Below are positions 33,018 to 54,028 of a DNA stretch of 64,000 nt, one piece after another (position 1 is the first letter of the stretch; each line of letters opens with the position of its first letter). A program made the position numbers and the translations under genes. Source of the DNA: Lepidurus packardi. Its lineage: Eukaryota; Arthropoda; Branchiopoda; Notostraca; Triopsidae. The stretch spans positions 13,284,024 through 13,348,023 of the forward strand of contig JAKZAN010000001.1 of the NCBI GenBank assembly GCA_023053545.1, given 5' to 3'. A model generated the notes under the pieces. That model was not told the DNA's origin and searched no databases. It saw only the letters and a program-made list of their open reading frames with translations.

Positions 33018-33792
33018 AAATATCACGTCTCCTCATTCGTTATGTTTTTAGGTTACGCATTTACTATAATATATCAAGATGTATCTTATGCCGGTTTCTT
33101 CCATTCCTCGTTATATAACATACCTTACTAACACTAGTGATATGTAAATTATCTTTGGCTGCGAAAGACAGATACAATTTGCTTTAGCTCCAAATCGCTA
33201 TTTGTTGTTGTCAACAATCGTTAGACTTTATTCAATAGATTGGTTCTCTGATAACCGCTATCATGCTATCTAAACTCGTAAGTTTCTCGCGATTAATACC
33301 GACTTTATACTCAATCGAAGACGAACTGAACTGCGGGAGCACATCTGGAAGGCACAATTGCTGGTACTAAGAATTCCAATCAATTATTCCTATGGAAGGA
33401 ATTCTTTCTAGTTAAGTTATTTCTGTAGGCTTCGGAGAAAGGTTATATAAGGAAGGCCTTTTACTAACTGACCTTTTACTAACGATAGCAGAAGGGAGGG
33501 ATGGGACCAACTTTCTAGGCACGGTGGAGGGGGTCATTTTACTAGCAGTTGGGTATGCCGTGAAACTGTCGGTTGGTTCAAAACAAGTCTGGGTTAGGGT
33601 TCACTGGTTGGCCATTGAGAAACGTCAAACTACAGACATTTGCATACTAGTCTCTTAACTGCGAAGGTCAGACTTCGAAGCTAGTAAGCTACAAATGGAG
33701 GACGTTTTGTATTGTTGCCGAGGAGTGTAACCTTATCCGACCCTCCTGAACCTTTTTCGCAGAGAGTGGTTGGACTTGGTTAACCAAGGTCG
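33018..33792. other. Intergenic upstream of unknown gene B
   Basis: No gene recognised. AT-rich at first, more balanced after 33450. No clear TATA box at a fitting distance. Confidence 0.5.
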
Positions 33793-34572
33793 ATGGATTT
33801 CCTGCAAAGCGCGCTGTACAGTCCTACGGCTCTCGTCGATCTCATGGAAGTGGAAGTTGAAGTAAACAATTCTTGGTTGCACAAGCTCCAGTTCCTAGAG
33901 GCAGATTCCAAGAAAGAAAGAAAAGAATACATGCGTATCCCAGGTAAAAGCGGTATCACAGGCTGTACTGAATTAGTTAGTCTCAGAACGTGTAAACGCA
34001 TGCATTTAATCGACTACACTTCTTTTTACTATATTTTACCCTTCAATGCATTACACAGAACCTAGAGATGGCAAAAGGAACGGTGTGGATGTTTTACTGG
34101 ACGATTTGGATGCAGCCATGCACAAAATGCAGTGTAGTTCTGTGGACCTAGTATCTCACAAACATAACGAAAAAGCCCAGAAAAGTGCGAGCAAGAAAGT
34201 GAAAAGTTTCTGCAAGGCAATTTTCCGTTCAAGCGATGTCGAACACGTCCGTTTAATTGAAGAACCTGTTGTGAGCGACCACGATGACTTGCAATCCTCC
34301 TCTACACCCAACAAACGCAAGAAATTGTTTGGCAAAGTATGTTTATTAAACCGTATTGTACTCATGTAAGCACGACTTAATTCTTTTCATTTTTTTTCTA
34401 TAAGAATTGGGCGGATACTCGAAAGAAGGTCAAGAAGTTCTTCTTCCAGTCCTTCCTGTATATGGGCCACGGCGTTTCGAGCATCAATCCCATCTTCATG
34501 GTCCCTACTACCGTCACCAGCAGACAATCATATATGCAGCAACATTATCCAGAGTCGTCATTTTACCCGTAA
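33793..34572 (+). CDS. Unknown protein B: acidic then Lys-rich, hydrophobic C-terminus
   Basis: Three exons, 33793-33943, 34059-34336, 34405-34572, giving 198 residues with consistent phases. No family recognised. The N-terminus is acidic with repeated VEVEV, the middle carries basic stretches (SASKKVKSF, NKRKKLFGK), then after a phase-0 intron RKKVKKFFFQSFLYMGHG and an uncharged tail ending FYP. It resembles unknown protein A in charge layout, in having a basic block at the end of the penultimate exon, and in the phase-0 intron after it. Residue identity is low, so a paralogous relation is only suggested. Start could be any Met from 33793 on. The first was taken because the frame is open and exon length fits. 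Confidence 0.55.
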
Positions 34573-35151
34573 TTCCGTAACGGAACTCAAACGTTAGGTT
34601 CTTTTTTAGTCTTCCTCAGTCTTCCGTGACTTTTTATTTGAACTCGTGAACATATACAACTCCTAACTCATGTCTTATGTGCTCAATACTCTGTGTATAA
34701 AAGAAATATAGAAATTTTTGTTTTACTACTTGCTAAAAAATGGTGGTCGCAAGTGCGCTTGCTTTCGTGGCCATGTAATTGAACTTCCTATTGGACTATT
34801 CTCTTGTTGCTTGGCTGATCACGTTAGCAGAACCGAAAGCAGTTCCCCTTTACTTCGTCTTTTTTCTTCACCTTACATTTTCTATGGTTGCCTTGTTCTA
34901 AGAATTGAGTTCAGACCTTTGAATTACCGCCTCGTGGGTTAGAGATATCGGAAATCGAAATTTTTAACAGAGCAGAAGCCAGCGGACCGTGGGCGTGTTA
35001 CTGGGCGTGGGCCTTGTAGACGAGTATTGAGCTGGAGCGTGTCCCTACGGCTTTTTAACCATGGTTATCGTCAATCACGAACTCAGTTCTTTGGTACACT
35101 TGCCGTGAAAAGTAAAGCAAGAGAGAATGAATATTTAACGCCCGAATCTGA
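34573..35151. other. Intergenic, no gene recognised
   Basis: 3' side of unknown gene B and 3' side of the minus-strand candidate at 35152. A 74-codon plus-strand frame at 34718-34942 has no recognisable features. Confidence 0.5.
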
Positions 35152-35379
35152 CTAACGCGGTTTACGATAGGACAGGAAATTGGCCGTATAGGTCGTGGAT
35201 CTTGTATTCAGCAACCATTCCCGTGTGTAAATAGGCACCCGATAATCCACCGCAGACACACTTTGACCTTGATTATATACAGTGGAAGCAAACGAATAGT
35301 GAAGTAACCATAGGAACAAAACAACTACGAGGGAACCCAACTTCGAATTCCCATTTGCGAGTTTGCGTCCGGAGCTCAT
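35152..35379 (-). CDS. Candidate small secreted or membrane peptide
   Basis: 75 codons on the minus strand. After a short basic N-terminus (MSSGRKLANGNSK) comes a strong hydrophobic segment LGSLVVVLFLWLLHYSFAS, fitting a signal peptide or anchor. The rest is Tyr/Ser/Thr-rich with several Arg. Divergent from the DH-domain gene, start codons 494 bp apart. No family recognised and no intron needed. It could be one exon of a longer gene or chance. Confidence 0.4.
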   Translation of the reverse strand: MSSGRKLANGNSKLGSLVVVLFLWLLHYSFASTVYNQGQSVSAVDYRVPIYTREWLLNTRSTTYTANFLSYRKPR

Positions 35380-35873
35380 TTGTGGTCAGAATGTAGCCAG
35401 TCCACATGAAAAACATTAAGGCATACCACGGATTACTAACCAAGCGTAAGTTAGTTCGAAAAATAGCACAACTTCCTTCTAAGACGTTAGGACGTTTCTT
35501 TCACGTTTCTGTCCTTGGCAGAGGATCATCCTCGTGATACCGGGTTTCTTTGGGGTCCTCTGAATATTCTGTGTTTGTATAGATCGGAGCGCCCAGGGAC
35601 GATGACGCAAAAATCCCCAGAGTGACAGAAAAAAAGGTGGCGAATCTGTGCTGACCGTCGAGATTACGAAGATAAACACCATAGACACGATCAGTGAACT
35701 GGATCGGGGTCAGTTTATTCTCGGTCGTAGTGGCCGCATTCCATTTCGCTGTTAGGCGAAGTGATCTTCATCCTGGGAAGTGGGATACCGGACAATTCCG
35801 TAATTGTGGATCTTTGTATACGGTAAAAGATTCGTTACTTCGGGCTCACGATATTGAACAAGAAACAAGAAAA

Positions 35874-38087
35874 ATGGAACTGGAGGAGGTAAATGGCCTG
35901 GTCATAGCATGAGCAATATTTCGTGACAGATGCACAGATGGTTGATTTTGCTAATGTTTTTGTGTCCTTTCCAGGTCCAGGAAGAACTCAATGCCATCAA
36001 AAGGGCCTTGTACGACGCGTTGCAACAATACGGCACTCAGGATATGGTTACAAGGCAAGAATTTCAGGAACTCAAGTTGGACCAGGAGAAACGTTACCAA
36101 CAGATTACGGTACGGTATTCTTTTCCCCTTTAAATCCTATCTTAATCTTCAAATTCCCTTGTACCTTTTTGCGTGAAAATTTGTTCTATCTTTTTATGTA
36201 TTTTTTAATGTATTTTATATTTAAATTGATAACTTATCTCTTACTATGTGTAGATTGCGTACATTACCGTATCAATTTTCTAAAAAAATTTCGTGTTTTA
36301 GGATGTGCTCCTGGATGTGCAAAGTTCGGTGAAAAGCTTGGCTGATAATCAAACCACATTGCAAAATGGATTAAGTCAAATGTTTCACAAATGGGAGGAA
36401 CTAGCCAAGCAGTTCAAACTGCAAATGACGTAATATCCGCTTTCCGCTCTTTTTGTCACTCTTAGTAGCAATTTTTACAATTAATTGAAAAACTTTTTTT
36501 TGGTGGGTTAGGCATGCGCGCGTATATCCGGAAAGTCCCGCACCGGGCTCCAGTGATTCTGGATTAGGCCAACTATTGAACGGCGAGAAGAAATCCTTGT
36601 CTGAGCATTCAGGTGAATTGGTTACATGAGAATGATAAAGGAAAAATGGGAAAAAATTGGTATTCTAGGGTTTGTTTTTACATCCGTTTAGAAAGGGTGA
36701 GTTTAATTTCCCAAGATTTGGAAACGCTACATAATTCCGAAGATGAAATATCGCTTTGTGAAACATTCAACTGTGACGTGATATCCAATGCCTCGTCACC
36801 CACTTTAAGAGCTGCGCGGGAAAGCTTGACGCTGAGTCAATCGCTGAGCCAACATGTCAGCCTAGAATTAGACCATTTAGTTCGGAATGCCGACAATTAC
36901 CATTATGCTCCACGCTTTCGACTCGTTCGAGAGCTAATCAAGGGCGAGCGTGATTACTGTAGGGCCTTGTGGGTCGTGCAAGAGAAATTCGCCAAGGTCT
37001 TACGCCAAAAGCACCTGCTTCCGTGTAACGACATTGCGTACGTGCAGAATTACCCATTTTTTATTTCAGTTAATCTGATTTTTTTTTCTTTTGGTAATAG
37101 AACCTTATTCCCGGATGAGTTGAAAAGCATCTATTCTCGCCACTGCCAGTTGTATGGGCAGCTCCAGAGCCGCATGGTAACCTGGTCACCTGAAGATAAA
37201 ATTGGCGATATTTTTGCCAATTTTATGCTGAAGTCGGATATCTTGCGTTTGTATGCAAGCTATGTGGATGATTTTCCAGAAGTTCTCAATTGCTTTCGTA
37301 AACTCTGCCACGGTTCCTTCCATTTTAAACAGTTTCTCCAAGTAAGTCTGAACGACACAGCCAAGTTGCGTTGTGTTATGACTTGGTAATTTGAGCTAAT
37401 TATTCCATTTTGTTATAGGAAACTTGCGGTAGTGTTCAAAACGCGAGTCCACCTCATGGTTCCAAACTTGATTTGGGCGAACTTCTCCTGCATCCTGTTC
37501 AACGGCTCCCTCATTTGGCTATGATATTGAGGAAGTTGCTGGCTCATACCCCAATCTACCATCCCGACTATGCAGAGTTGCGATCAGCCTTGACAGCCTT
37601 AGGACCTTTTCTTACTCGAGCTACAGACGCACTGCAGCATTCCTTTCAACTAGCTTCTTTCGAATACACAAATCCCTATTCGCGCAGTCCGCCGTCCAGG
37701 AGCACGTCCACTCATCTTGTACGCAAACGGTCAGCGAGTGCGAAAATTAGACCTGGGAGACTCACGTTTCGCCACTCGCGTGGGATCGAGACACTCCAAG
37801 CGCCAAGCTTGGATTTGGACAAAAGTGAGCAAGTATCTCTTACGGCTTCGTTAAGCGCCCCGCAACTTTTCCCTGCCGATGAGGACGAGGAAAGTGAAGA
37901 TGGGGAAGTTGAAGATGAATTCCGATTGGAAGACTTGCCGATCAACGAGTCCCAATCCATTGCGAATATTAGCGCACTAACGGGGATTAAGCAACAAGAT
38001 AAAGCAAGCAAACCAAGCGATAAAACAAAGAAGACTTTTAAATCATCACTGAAGAATTTGTTTGTGTACAAGAAAAGTAATAAATAA
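35874..38087 (+). CDS. ARHGEF33-like Rho guanine nucleotide exchange factor
   Basis: Seven exons: 35874-35888, 35975-36109, 36302-36429, 36512-36612, 36692-37037, 37101-37341, 37419-38087, giving 544 residues. The N-terminal 95 residues form an amphipathic, probably coiled-coil region. The DH domain spans about 200-395, with helix 1 RLVRELIKGERDYCRAL and the later HPVQRLPHLAMILRKLL corresponding to the conserved DH helix. No PH domain follows, as in ARHGEF33. A Lys-rich end KSSLKNLFVYKK also resembles that protein. Family role: exchange of GDP for GTP on a Rho GTPase, target unknown. The frame is open upstream of 35874, so an additional 5' exon or earlier start is possible. AATAAA overlaps the stop codon. 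Confidence 0.82.
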
Positions 38088-40560
38088 AGTGACCTGATTG
38101 CTGTATGTTCCTGTAATTAGTACAATACAAATGTTTGCGCATAGTTACGCTTTATCGCTACTGTTCAAAATTTATAATCTTAATAATTCTAATATGAGTT
38201 TCATCTATTAATATGGCTGAATGTAATAATAATGTGAGTATAATTTATTAATATGACTGAATGTAATCTAAGCTATTATAAGCTATTATTTCGATTAAGG
38301 CCCCGGTCTAGCAACTTTGGAGTTTTTTTCCACTAATAGATGACACTAGTGCGTTTTTTCTTAATTATGCTCCGCTGTTAGTATTCTTAAAAATATGACA
38401 GTATTTGCAACTAGCGCGAAACTTGAAAGTTCGTGCAGAGTGAGTTGTAGGTAACGCCCACTAAATATAGAGTCAAGACTTACCTACAATATTAGTGGAT
38501 ACAGGTCTGTCATTGGCTTATTCAACTAACACGGATAAGTTTAGGATAAGAGTTTCTTGTAAACTTAGTATATATTATTTACAAAACATTGGATTAATCT
38601 GTTTCATTTTAAAAAAGATTAAATTATATTATTACCGAAGTGGTACTCATTTTCCGGATTTTTGTCAAACTTTACAAATTTAATTTCCATAGCGAAAGCT
38701 TTTATTGAATAAAATTATTGTAAACAAATCCTTTCAAGAGTAAAACATTGCTAAGTCTAATCGCACCACGTATCGGGTACAACATGGTTTTTAAAAAATA
38801 AAATTGTCTTGTGGTGCATCGAAGGAATGATAAATGAATTGCAAGCAGTAGAATAATGATGTAAAAAATGTTTTTAGGATTGAGCATCATAAAATGGCAA
38901 AACACATTAAATGAAAATTGAAACCAATACAAGCGACTGTACAGAGCTAAAAGTATTAGAACTAATTACTAAAAATAATAAGGAAACTAATTGCATGAAT
39001 ACTGTATATTACTGCTTTACGATGTTGTTTTTCTTTAATTCATTGGGCATATATCTCCATAAACCAACATTCTCAGAATGTAGCATGACGTCATCATAGC
39101 GGAAGATCTCAATTAAGTCAATTACAAAAAGGCTGAAAATTGATAATTAAAAATAGCTCGTATTAGGCGATAAAGACTATCGTATTGTCAATATTGTATT
39201 TATAGAAAGATAAATAATTAGATCGTACATGAAGGAATCGTAGGTGCTATTGTTTACTAACAAATAAACTACCCCCAGTAGGCGCGGCATACCTTCTTTG
39301 TTATTCTTTCATAGCTAGCTGGCTGAAGGAAAGGAAAAAAATTATTTCCTACAATAAATCCTCTCTTCTTTGTAGGCGTGCCTTTGGCGATATCGGGGCT
39401 CACTTTTGCCAAGGTATTTCATCAATTCCTTTACCCGCCGTTTCACTGCATTAACTTCGACTTTCTGTTATGCCCACTGCAAAAGAGCGGCAGCACAATT
39501 CAGAGGCCAAAATTTTTCAACATTTTCATGCGGTTTTGAAAAAACTACATACCAGATTTTAAAATTTCTTGCACTAAAATGAATTTTTTAAAAAATCGCT
39601 CTTCAAAAATCGCAATTAATTTAAAAATAACACTCTAAAAAAGCGCTTCGTCACATGAAGTGGATTACTTATGATTACATTACTGTCTTGAGATTTCTAC
39701 AAAACAGTTCATATTTATCACACAATCGTCTGAAAATTTTACCGCGTAATTTGCCCATAAGTGAATAAGCTAGACAGGGGCCTTTTAATTTTTCAACATT
39801 CGCGCTATGAAGCCACCTAGGCATAGTTATTTGAAACACACACCGCGTCTTTAGCGTCTTTGAGCTACAGTCATCTAGCGACTTACGCAGTTAACTAGCT
39901 GTCATTCTTTTGGGTGTGACTTGGCTCAAGCTCAGTTGTTAGTTGTGTTTCGTCCTGTGAGAGAGATTGTGCGAAGCTCTAATGGAGTTTGAGGACTAAA
40001 TCAATATAATTAATATTAAGTGCATTTGGATCAAAATGTGATATCCCAGTCTATGTCTGACAACTGTTATCGGTAATTTGAGTGCCACTTTTAAAAGTTT
40101 CTTTTTACCTTGCCATTTTCCCCTTCTCCCTGGGCCGCAAGCAATGGCCTGTTTTATATGGATCTGCCTTTCACAGTGCCCTCTTATTTTTCATTACGTC
40201 GAAGTACTTCCTTGAGTATTAATCGAGTAACGTGGAATAATGATTAACGTTTCGTGGTATGCCACTTTCCCATTAAATAATCAATTCTGAATGCTTATCA
40301 GATATGAAAGTGTAAAGTTGTGTAGCCCAAGCTTAATCCATTACGATGGCTTGTCCACTTTTTAATATCAATATATGTGTAATCTGTCCAGTACCAGGAA
40401 AATACGATTTGAGAAAGAAAAAAGCATTTGCTTATCAGCTAAGAACTGAAAAGCACGTAGTCCTGACACCGATAGCGATCGGTTTAAATCTAAATCGAAT
40501 GTTGCATTGAATCCTAATTCCTAATCAATTTAAACCCTGCGCGAAGCAACCTAGTCTTTT
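38088..40560. other. AT-rich intergenic, no gene recognised
   Basis: About 2.5 kb of low-GC DNA without a credible coding frame. An imperfect duplication of about 45 bp lies at 38196-38273, sharing TATTAATATG and CTGAATGTAAT. Nothing else stood out. Confidence 0.55.
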
Positions 40561-41746
40561 TTTCTTTTCGGTGAGTTGATCTACACAGGCATCTAATTTA
40601 ATCAGAGAGCAGCAATCCACAATGCTTAGTAGATGCTCTGTCCCCTACGTAGTGCACTCGAGCATCAAGCTCAATACTTCCAACACCACAAGCTCTGCAC
40701 ATTCCCTGGCTTGGAGCCCATATGACGACGAAGCAAGAGTCGAGCCTGTAATATCCCGAGTCCCCGTAGTTTTCCTTCGTCAAGCTCAAGCAGCAAAGCC
40801 CTTTTATATATTCTTACAGCATTTCTCCCCCCTCAAAACCCCCAACCTCCGCTAATTTTAAACTTTTGGAAAAAATCCAGAAGGTCGTTTCAGCCTATTG
40901 CCAAAGATCCATTTTGGCATCTTTAATCTTTTTGGTGGCTTCCTTGCGAAGTTCTCAGGCGTGTAGGTCCTCACAAGCGTTTGGAACATACCTCATTGTG
41001 GGGTCTTTGTTAATGCTATTAACCTATTACTCCACTCCTTTTCTTTGCCACTCTTTTTTCATTGTTGCTGTAAACGCACAGTGCTTGTTGGCCATTGAGA
41101 TTGAACGAGGTTCCGGTGGATACCTGTCAGAAAGTTTACTGAACGCAAGCCAGGTGGTCTTTTTCTCACTCTGTTGCGGGGGGAGTGGCCCCAGTAAAAG
41201 AAAATTCTCATTGACCATTACCCGATATGCGCCATGTTGCATATTGGAACCCCAGCACGTCCAGAACTTGGTTTTCCTTTCATTTTTGGATTTTTCTGTA
41301 ATGAATAAAAGAAAAGAAAAACAGCACTCGGTATTGAGAATCACGTTTACAAGAATCCCACGTTAGAGCTGCTTGGCCTGGCATAAGCTTATCCTGAAAA
41401 CCATGGATGGATAAGCCTTGTTAAAAAAAATAATTGGAAAGTGGAAAAAATGTTGTCTATCTCTCATCTCTGGCGCTTCCCAAGGCATGTCTGGTGTGAA
41501 GGAAGGCACTTAATTAATCTCGTACTTGACCTTTTTATATCTCAGTAACGTATATCCTGAAATATATCCCTTCGCTTATCAAGTTTGTAATCCCCATTGG
41601 GTAACGTGACTACGTCGACCTAGTAATAATTCCTATCTTGTTTGCGCCCTTGTAGGTGATTTTTTTTCAGTTGTCGTCGTCCATTTCTGTGGGATCCGCC
41701 TCGTGTTGCAAATCGTTGGGAAGTCGGGGCTGCTACCGGACGAAGA
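40561..41746. other. Upstream region of MRCK gene; unassigned open frames
   Basis: The block at 40590-40850 has higher GC than its surroundings and is open on both strands (77 codons +, 63 codons -), but neither protein is recognisable. A 166-codon plus-strand frame at 40866-41366 is hydrophobic and also has an open frame opposite. The MRCK 5' UTR and promoter must lie at the right end. Nothing can be named with confidence. Confidence 0.4.
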
Positions 41747-51139
<9,393 letters not shown>

Positions 51140-52034
51140 GTACCATTTGAACCCAACCTGTAAGTGAGTCAAGTTTTCTCTCCTTACTTGCGGATCCAAA
51201 GGCTAATTGGGCTTGATTTTATAGCATAGCAAACGACTGGCCCATGACTTGAATTTACCCTGTCTCGTCAAGTTTCTTTTCCCCTATTGTTGTTAAAAAA
51301 GGAACGTTGAGCAAAGTTACTTATGGTTTCAACTTTCTCTTTTTCTCTCACCATGTCTAGCGAATTTTGTTTGAAAGAAAATCACTCCACTGATTGCGAT
51401 TTTATTTTAAGCAAACGAGTTTTTTCCCCAAGAGAACCTCGGTTGTACCTCAGTGAGCATAAAGCATAATCGTTGGAAGTTAATTTTGGTGCTGCCCCCT
51501 TATCTTATGTATTGATTTAATGTTTTTTACCCTGAGCTTTTTGTATCGGATAAGGCAGAAGCTTTAGGCATGAAATTTGTGAATCTTGTGAATTTGGAAC
51601 GTGCATTTTTTGAAGCAATTAGGCGTAAAAAACACTTTTGTTGCTTTGTCCTGTGTAAGTCAGGCTTAGTGACACAGTCTTAGCGGAAGTCTTATGCATT
51701 ACGCAGTTTTTGTCTTCGAGAAATAGAATTCCTTGTTTTCTTTGGCTCTGGCTTGGTCCCTTTTTCCCATAGTTCAACATAGTTCGCTCTGGTGTACATA
51801 AGTGTAATTTATGATTTCAAAGTAATAATCCATTTTGTTAACTCGAAACAAGTAAACCTTTCGTGTATTTCCTTTGAAATCATTATCCTCACCTTCCATC
51901 AATAAGTGATACAACCGAACACAGGTAATAAAAACTTCCTCACTCCGCATGCGACCACACAGGGAAAAAAATCAATTTAAAAACTTTGCAAGACAGAACT
52001 ATAAAATCAAGAATACCAAACACAAATTACGGCA
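51140..52034. other. MRCK 3' UTR and convergent spacer
   Basis: No coding frame. AATAAA at 51927-51932 is a likely MRCK poly(A) signal, giving a 3' UTR near 0.8 kb. A GTAAGTGAG donor-like site at about 51162 suggests a possible 3' UTR intron. The cyclin gene converges from the right. Confidence 0.5.
51927..51932 (+). terminator. Likely poly(A) signal of MRCK
   Basis: AATAAA, the first canonical hexamer seen on the plus strand downstream of the MRCK stop codon at 51139. Confidence 0.45.
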
Positions 52035-53464
52035 TTATAAAGCGAAAGGATTTACGCAATCTACGAGGTGGTACAAGCTAAGTAGGTTGTAAGACTCGAA
52101 AATGGGAGCAATGCTTAATTTATCGAAATTCTTACGACTTTTGTACTTGTTGAACGTGGCTTTGAGATTGAAGTTGGGGTTGTAATAATCGAGCCACATT
52201 AGTAGAGTGTAACGAACGAGAGGCACCAGCTCTTGTAATTGGTAACCCGTATAGTATTGTAAAGACAAATCCCAATCCAAGCTGCTAGTAGTAACGAGTA
52301 TTCCCGTCAGTACCGCAGAAGCTGCGATCAGTGATGGCTTCTTGTTGACATAGTGCAATGTAGGCAAAAGGCAATCCAAAGCGTATGAGCAAATTGCGTG
52401 AAACTACAAACACATAGTTAGCTGAGTAGTTCTCTAAAAACGTTAGATTTACTTGAGAATTTGGCGATTGGACACAAATAATAAAGTAATCTAAAAAGAG
52501 CGTGGGAGGCGTGGTATTCAAGTTGTGCTCCAAGACATGTAAAAGACGCTTTTCGGCGTACAACACTTCCTGCTTTGAATACGTATCCTTAGATAAATGG
52601 ACTAGCTCATGGACCTGAAATGAATTTTGTTTACAATTTTGGCAGTTTAAGAGTAGGGTATTTACACTAGGAGTTTCGTACTCCTCCAGCTTGGCGGCAA
52701 CCCAAAAGGCGACTAAGCCGACTAGTTGTAACTGAGATACTTGGACTGGAACTTGGGCTAAGCACTTGTCAATGAGCTTTACAGTAATATACAAACTTGC
52801 GGAATTAAATTTCAGGTAAGTCTGACACGAGAAAAGTTATTTGACACGGATGGTACTTTATATTGAACTTACGTGCACTTGGATTAACCAATCAATTAAA
52901 ATAGCTCGCATCGAAGCTGTAATTTCTGAGGCCTGATTCTCTGGAGAATGTAAGAAATTGGGAATGATGACGTCTTTGACTTCCTTGGAACGTAGAACAC
53001 CGATGTAGTCCTAGAAAAGTATGGTATGATCCAAGTTAATCGAGCTGATGATTTTTTACTATAATATCGACGCCAGTATCCTTAGCTTCTGACAACAGAT
53101 TCAGGTCGAGCACGCCGAAAGGCAGAACCGTGGCAATTTGACGCTTAATAGAATCAAGTTCTAAATAAGGATTGTTATTGTTATTTTGAAGTTTATCAAA
53201 AATGCGTGTACCAGTATTGGTTTGAAGTGTGGCTTTATCAGTTGTCCCTGCATTTATGTTGTCTGTTCCATGTACTGTGAAATTGGCAGTCGTTGCTTGC
53301 ACTTTTACGTTCCTGAAATTATCTAGTGAGCTGGACCGTGGACGTTTTTGACTTACTGCCACCGATTTGCCCCAATTTCCAATCTCATTGAGTGCTCTTC
53401 TCTAAGAAATTACAGACTTTGTCTACATTACATTGCTACAATTATTACAATATGTCACCTGCAT
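52035..53464 (-). CDS. B-type-like mitotic cyclin
   Basis: Six exons: 53459-53464, 53060-53401, 52873-53010, 52666-52821, 52453-52614, 52035-52403, giving 390 residues. The first coding exon holds only ATG CAG. Splicing then creates the destruction box RRALNEIGN at residues 3-11, typical of cyclins A/B (RxALxxIxN). Cyclin box: MRAILIDWLIQVH near 150, then KLIDKCL, LQLVGLVAFWVAAKLEEYE. The second fold contains KPSLIAASAVLTG. QVH after DWLI favours cyclin B over A. Introns are about 49-55 bp, and two of them can be read through for several codons, so a naive ORF view misplaces the ends. Family role: activates CDK1 in mitosis and is degraded via APC/C. Divergent from textbook cyclin B, so the subtype is uncertain. 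Confidence 0.88.
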
Positions 53465-54028
53465 CTTTTCCTCTTTTTCGTGGATACGTGGACACCACAA
53501 AGAAAAAGGAGAAGTTGTGAGTTGAAAGACTCTTGTACACGTTGACTGGTTCACGTCAGGGCTCCAACTGGAAACTAGCTCGTACATTTATGTTGTTACC
53601 TTGAACAAGTTGTTGACCGCAAAGTTCCTATTTTTGTAGGTTTTTATTTCAAGGTTTGTAGCGAGGTTTAGCTTGAAAATCTGGACGTGGAAGTAAAGAG
53701 GACTCCTTCCCTTTAGGGTCTTCCCTGTATTCAGGGAAGTAAGCGGAACACATTCTAAAATAAGGCGATTTTTTATTTAGGAGATCGTAAATTATTTATT
53801 ATTAATCAGTAATTATTTAGGAGATCGTAAATGATTGCAAAGAGTTGGTTATTATACGAATAGCAAAATCAACTGTATTTCGATCTCGCGAATCAAAGGC
53901 ACTGCAGTGATTACAAAACAGGATAAATTACCGCATCCCTCACCCAAATTCATGCACATAAATAGCATAAAAAAAATCCTTCAACGGAAACAGGTTAAAC
54001 TACTACGAGCAAAGGTTCTCGCCATTAT
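53465..54028. other. Intergenic between cyclin 5' end and cuticle gene 3' end
   Basis: Likely contains the cyclin promoter and the 3' UTR of the cuticle gene. A direct repeat TATTTAGGAGATCGTAAAT occurs at about 53776 and again at about 53814. No gene recognised. Confidence 0.55.

Noticed and set aside
40866..41366. 166-codon hydrophobic ORF
   Set aside because: No recognisable family, another long frame on the opposite strand, and it sits in the region expected to be MRCK upstream DNA.
52285..52452. Continuation of the cyclin frame past 52453
   Set aside because: Reading through loses the conserved KPSLIAAS motif. A 49-nt GT-AG intron (52404-52452) restores it.
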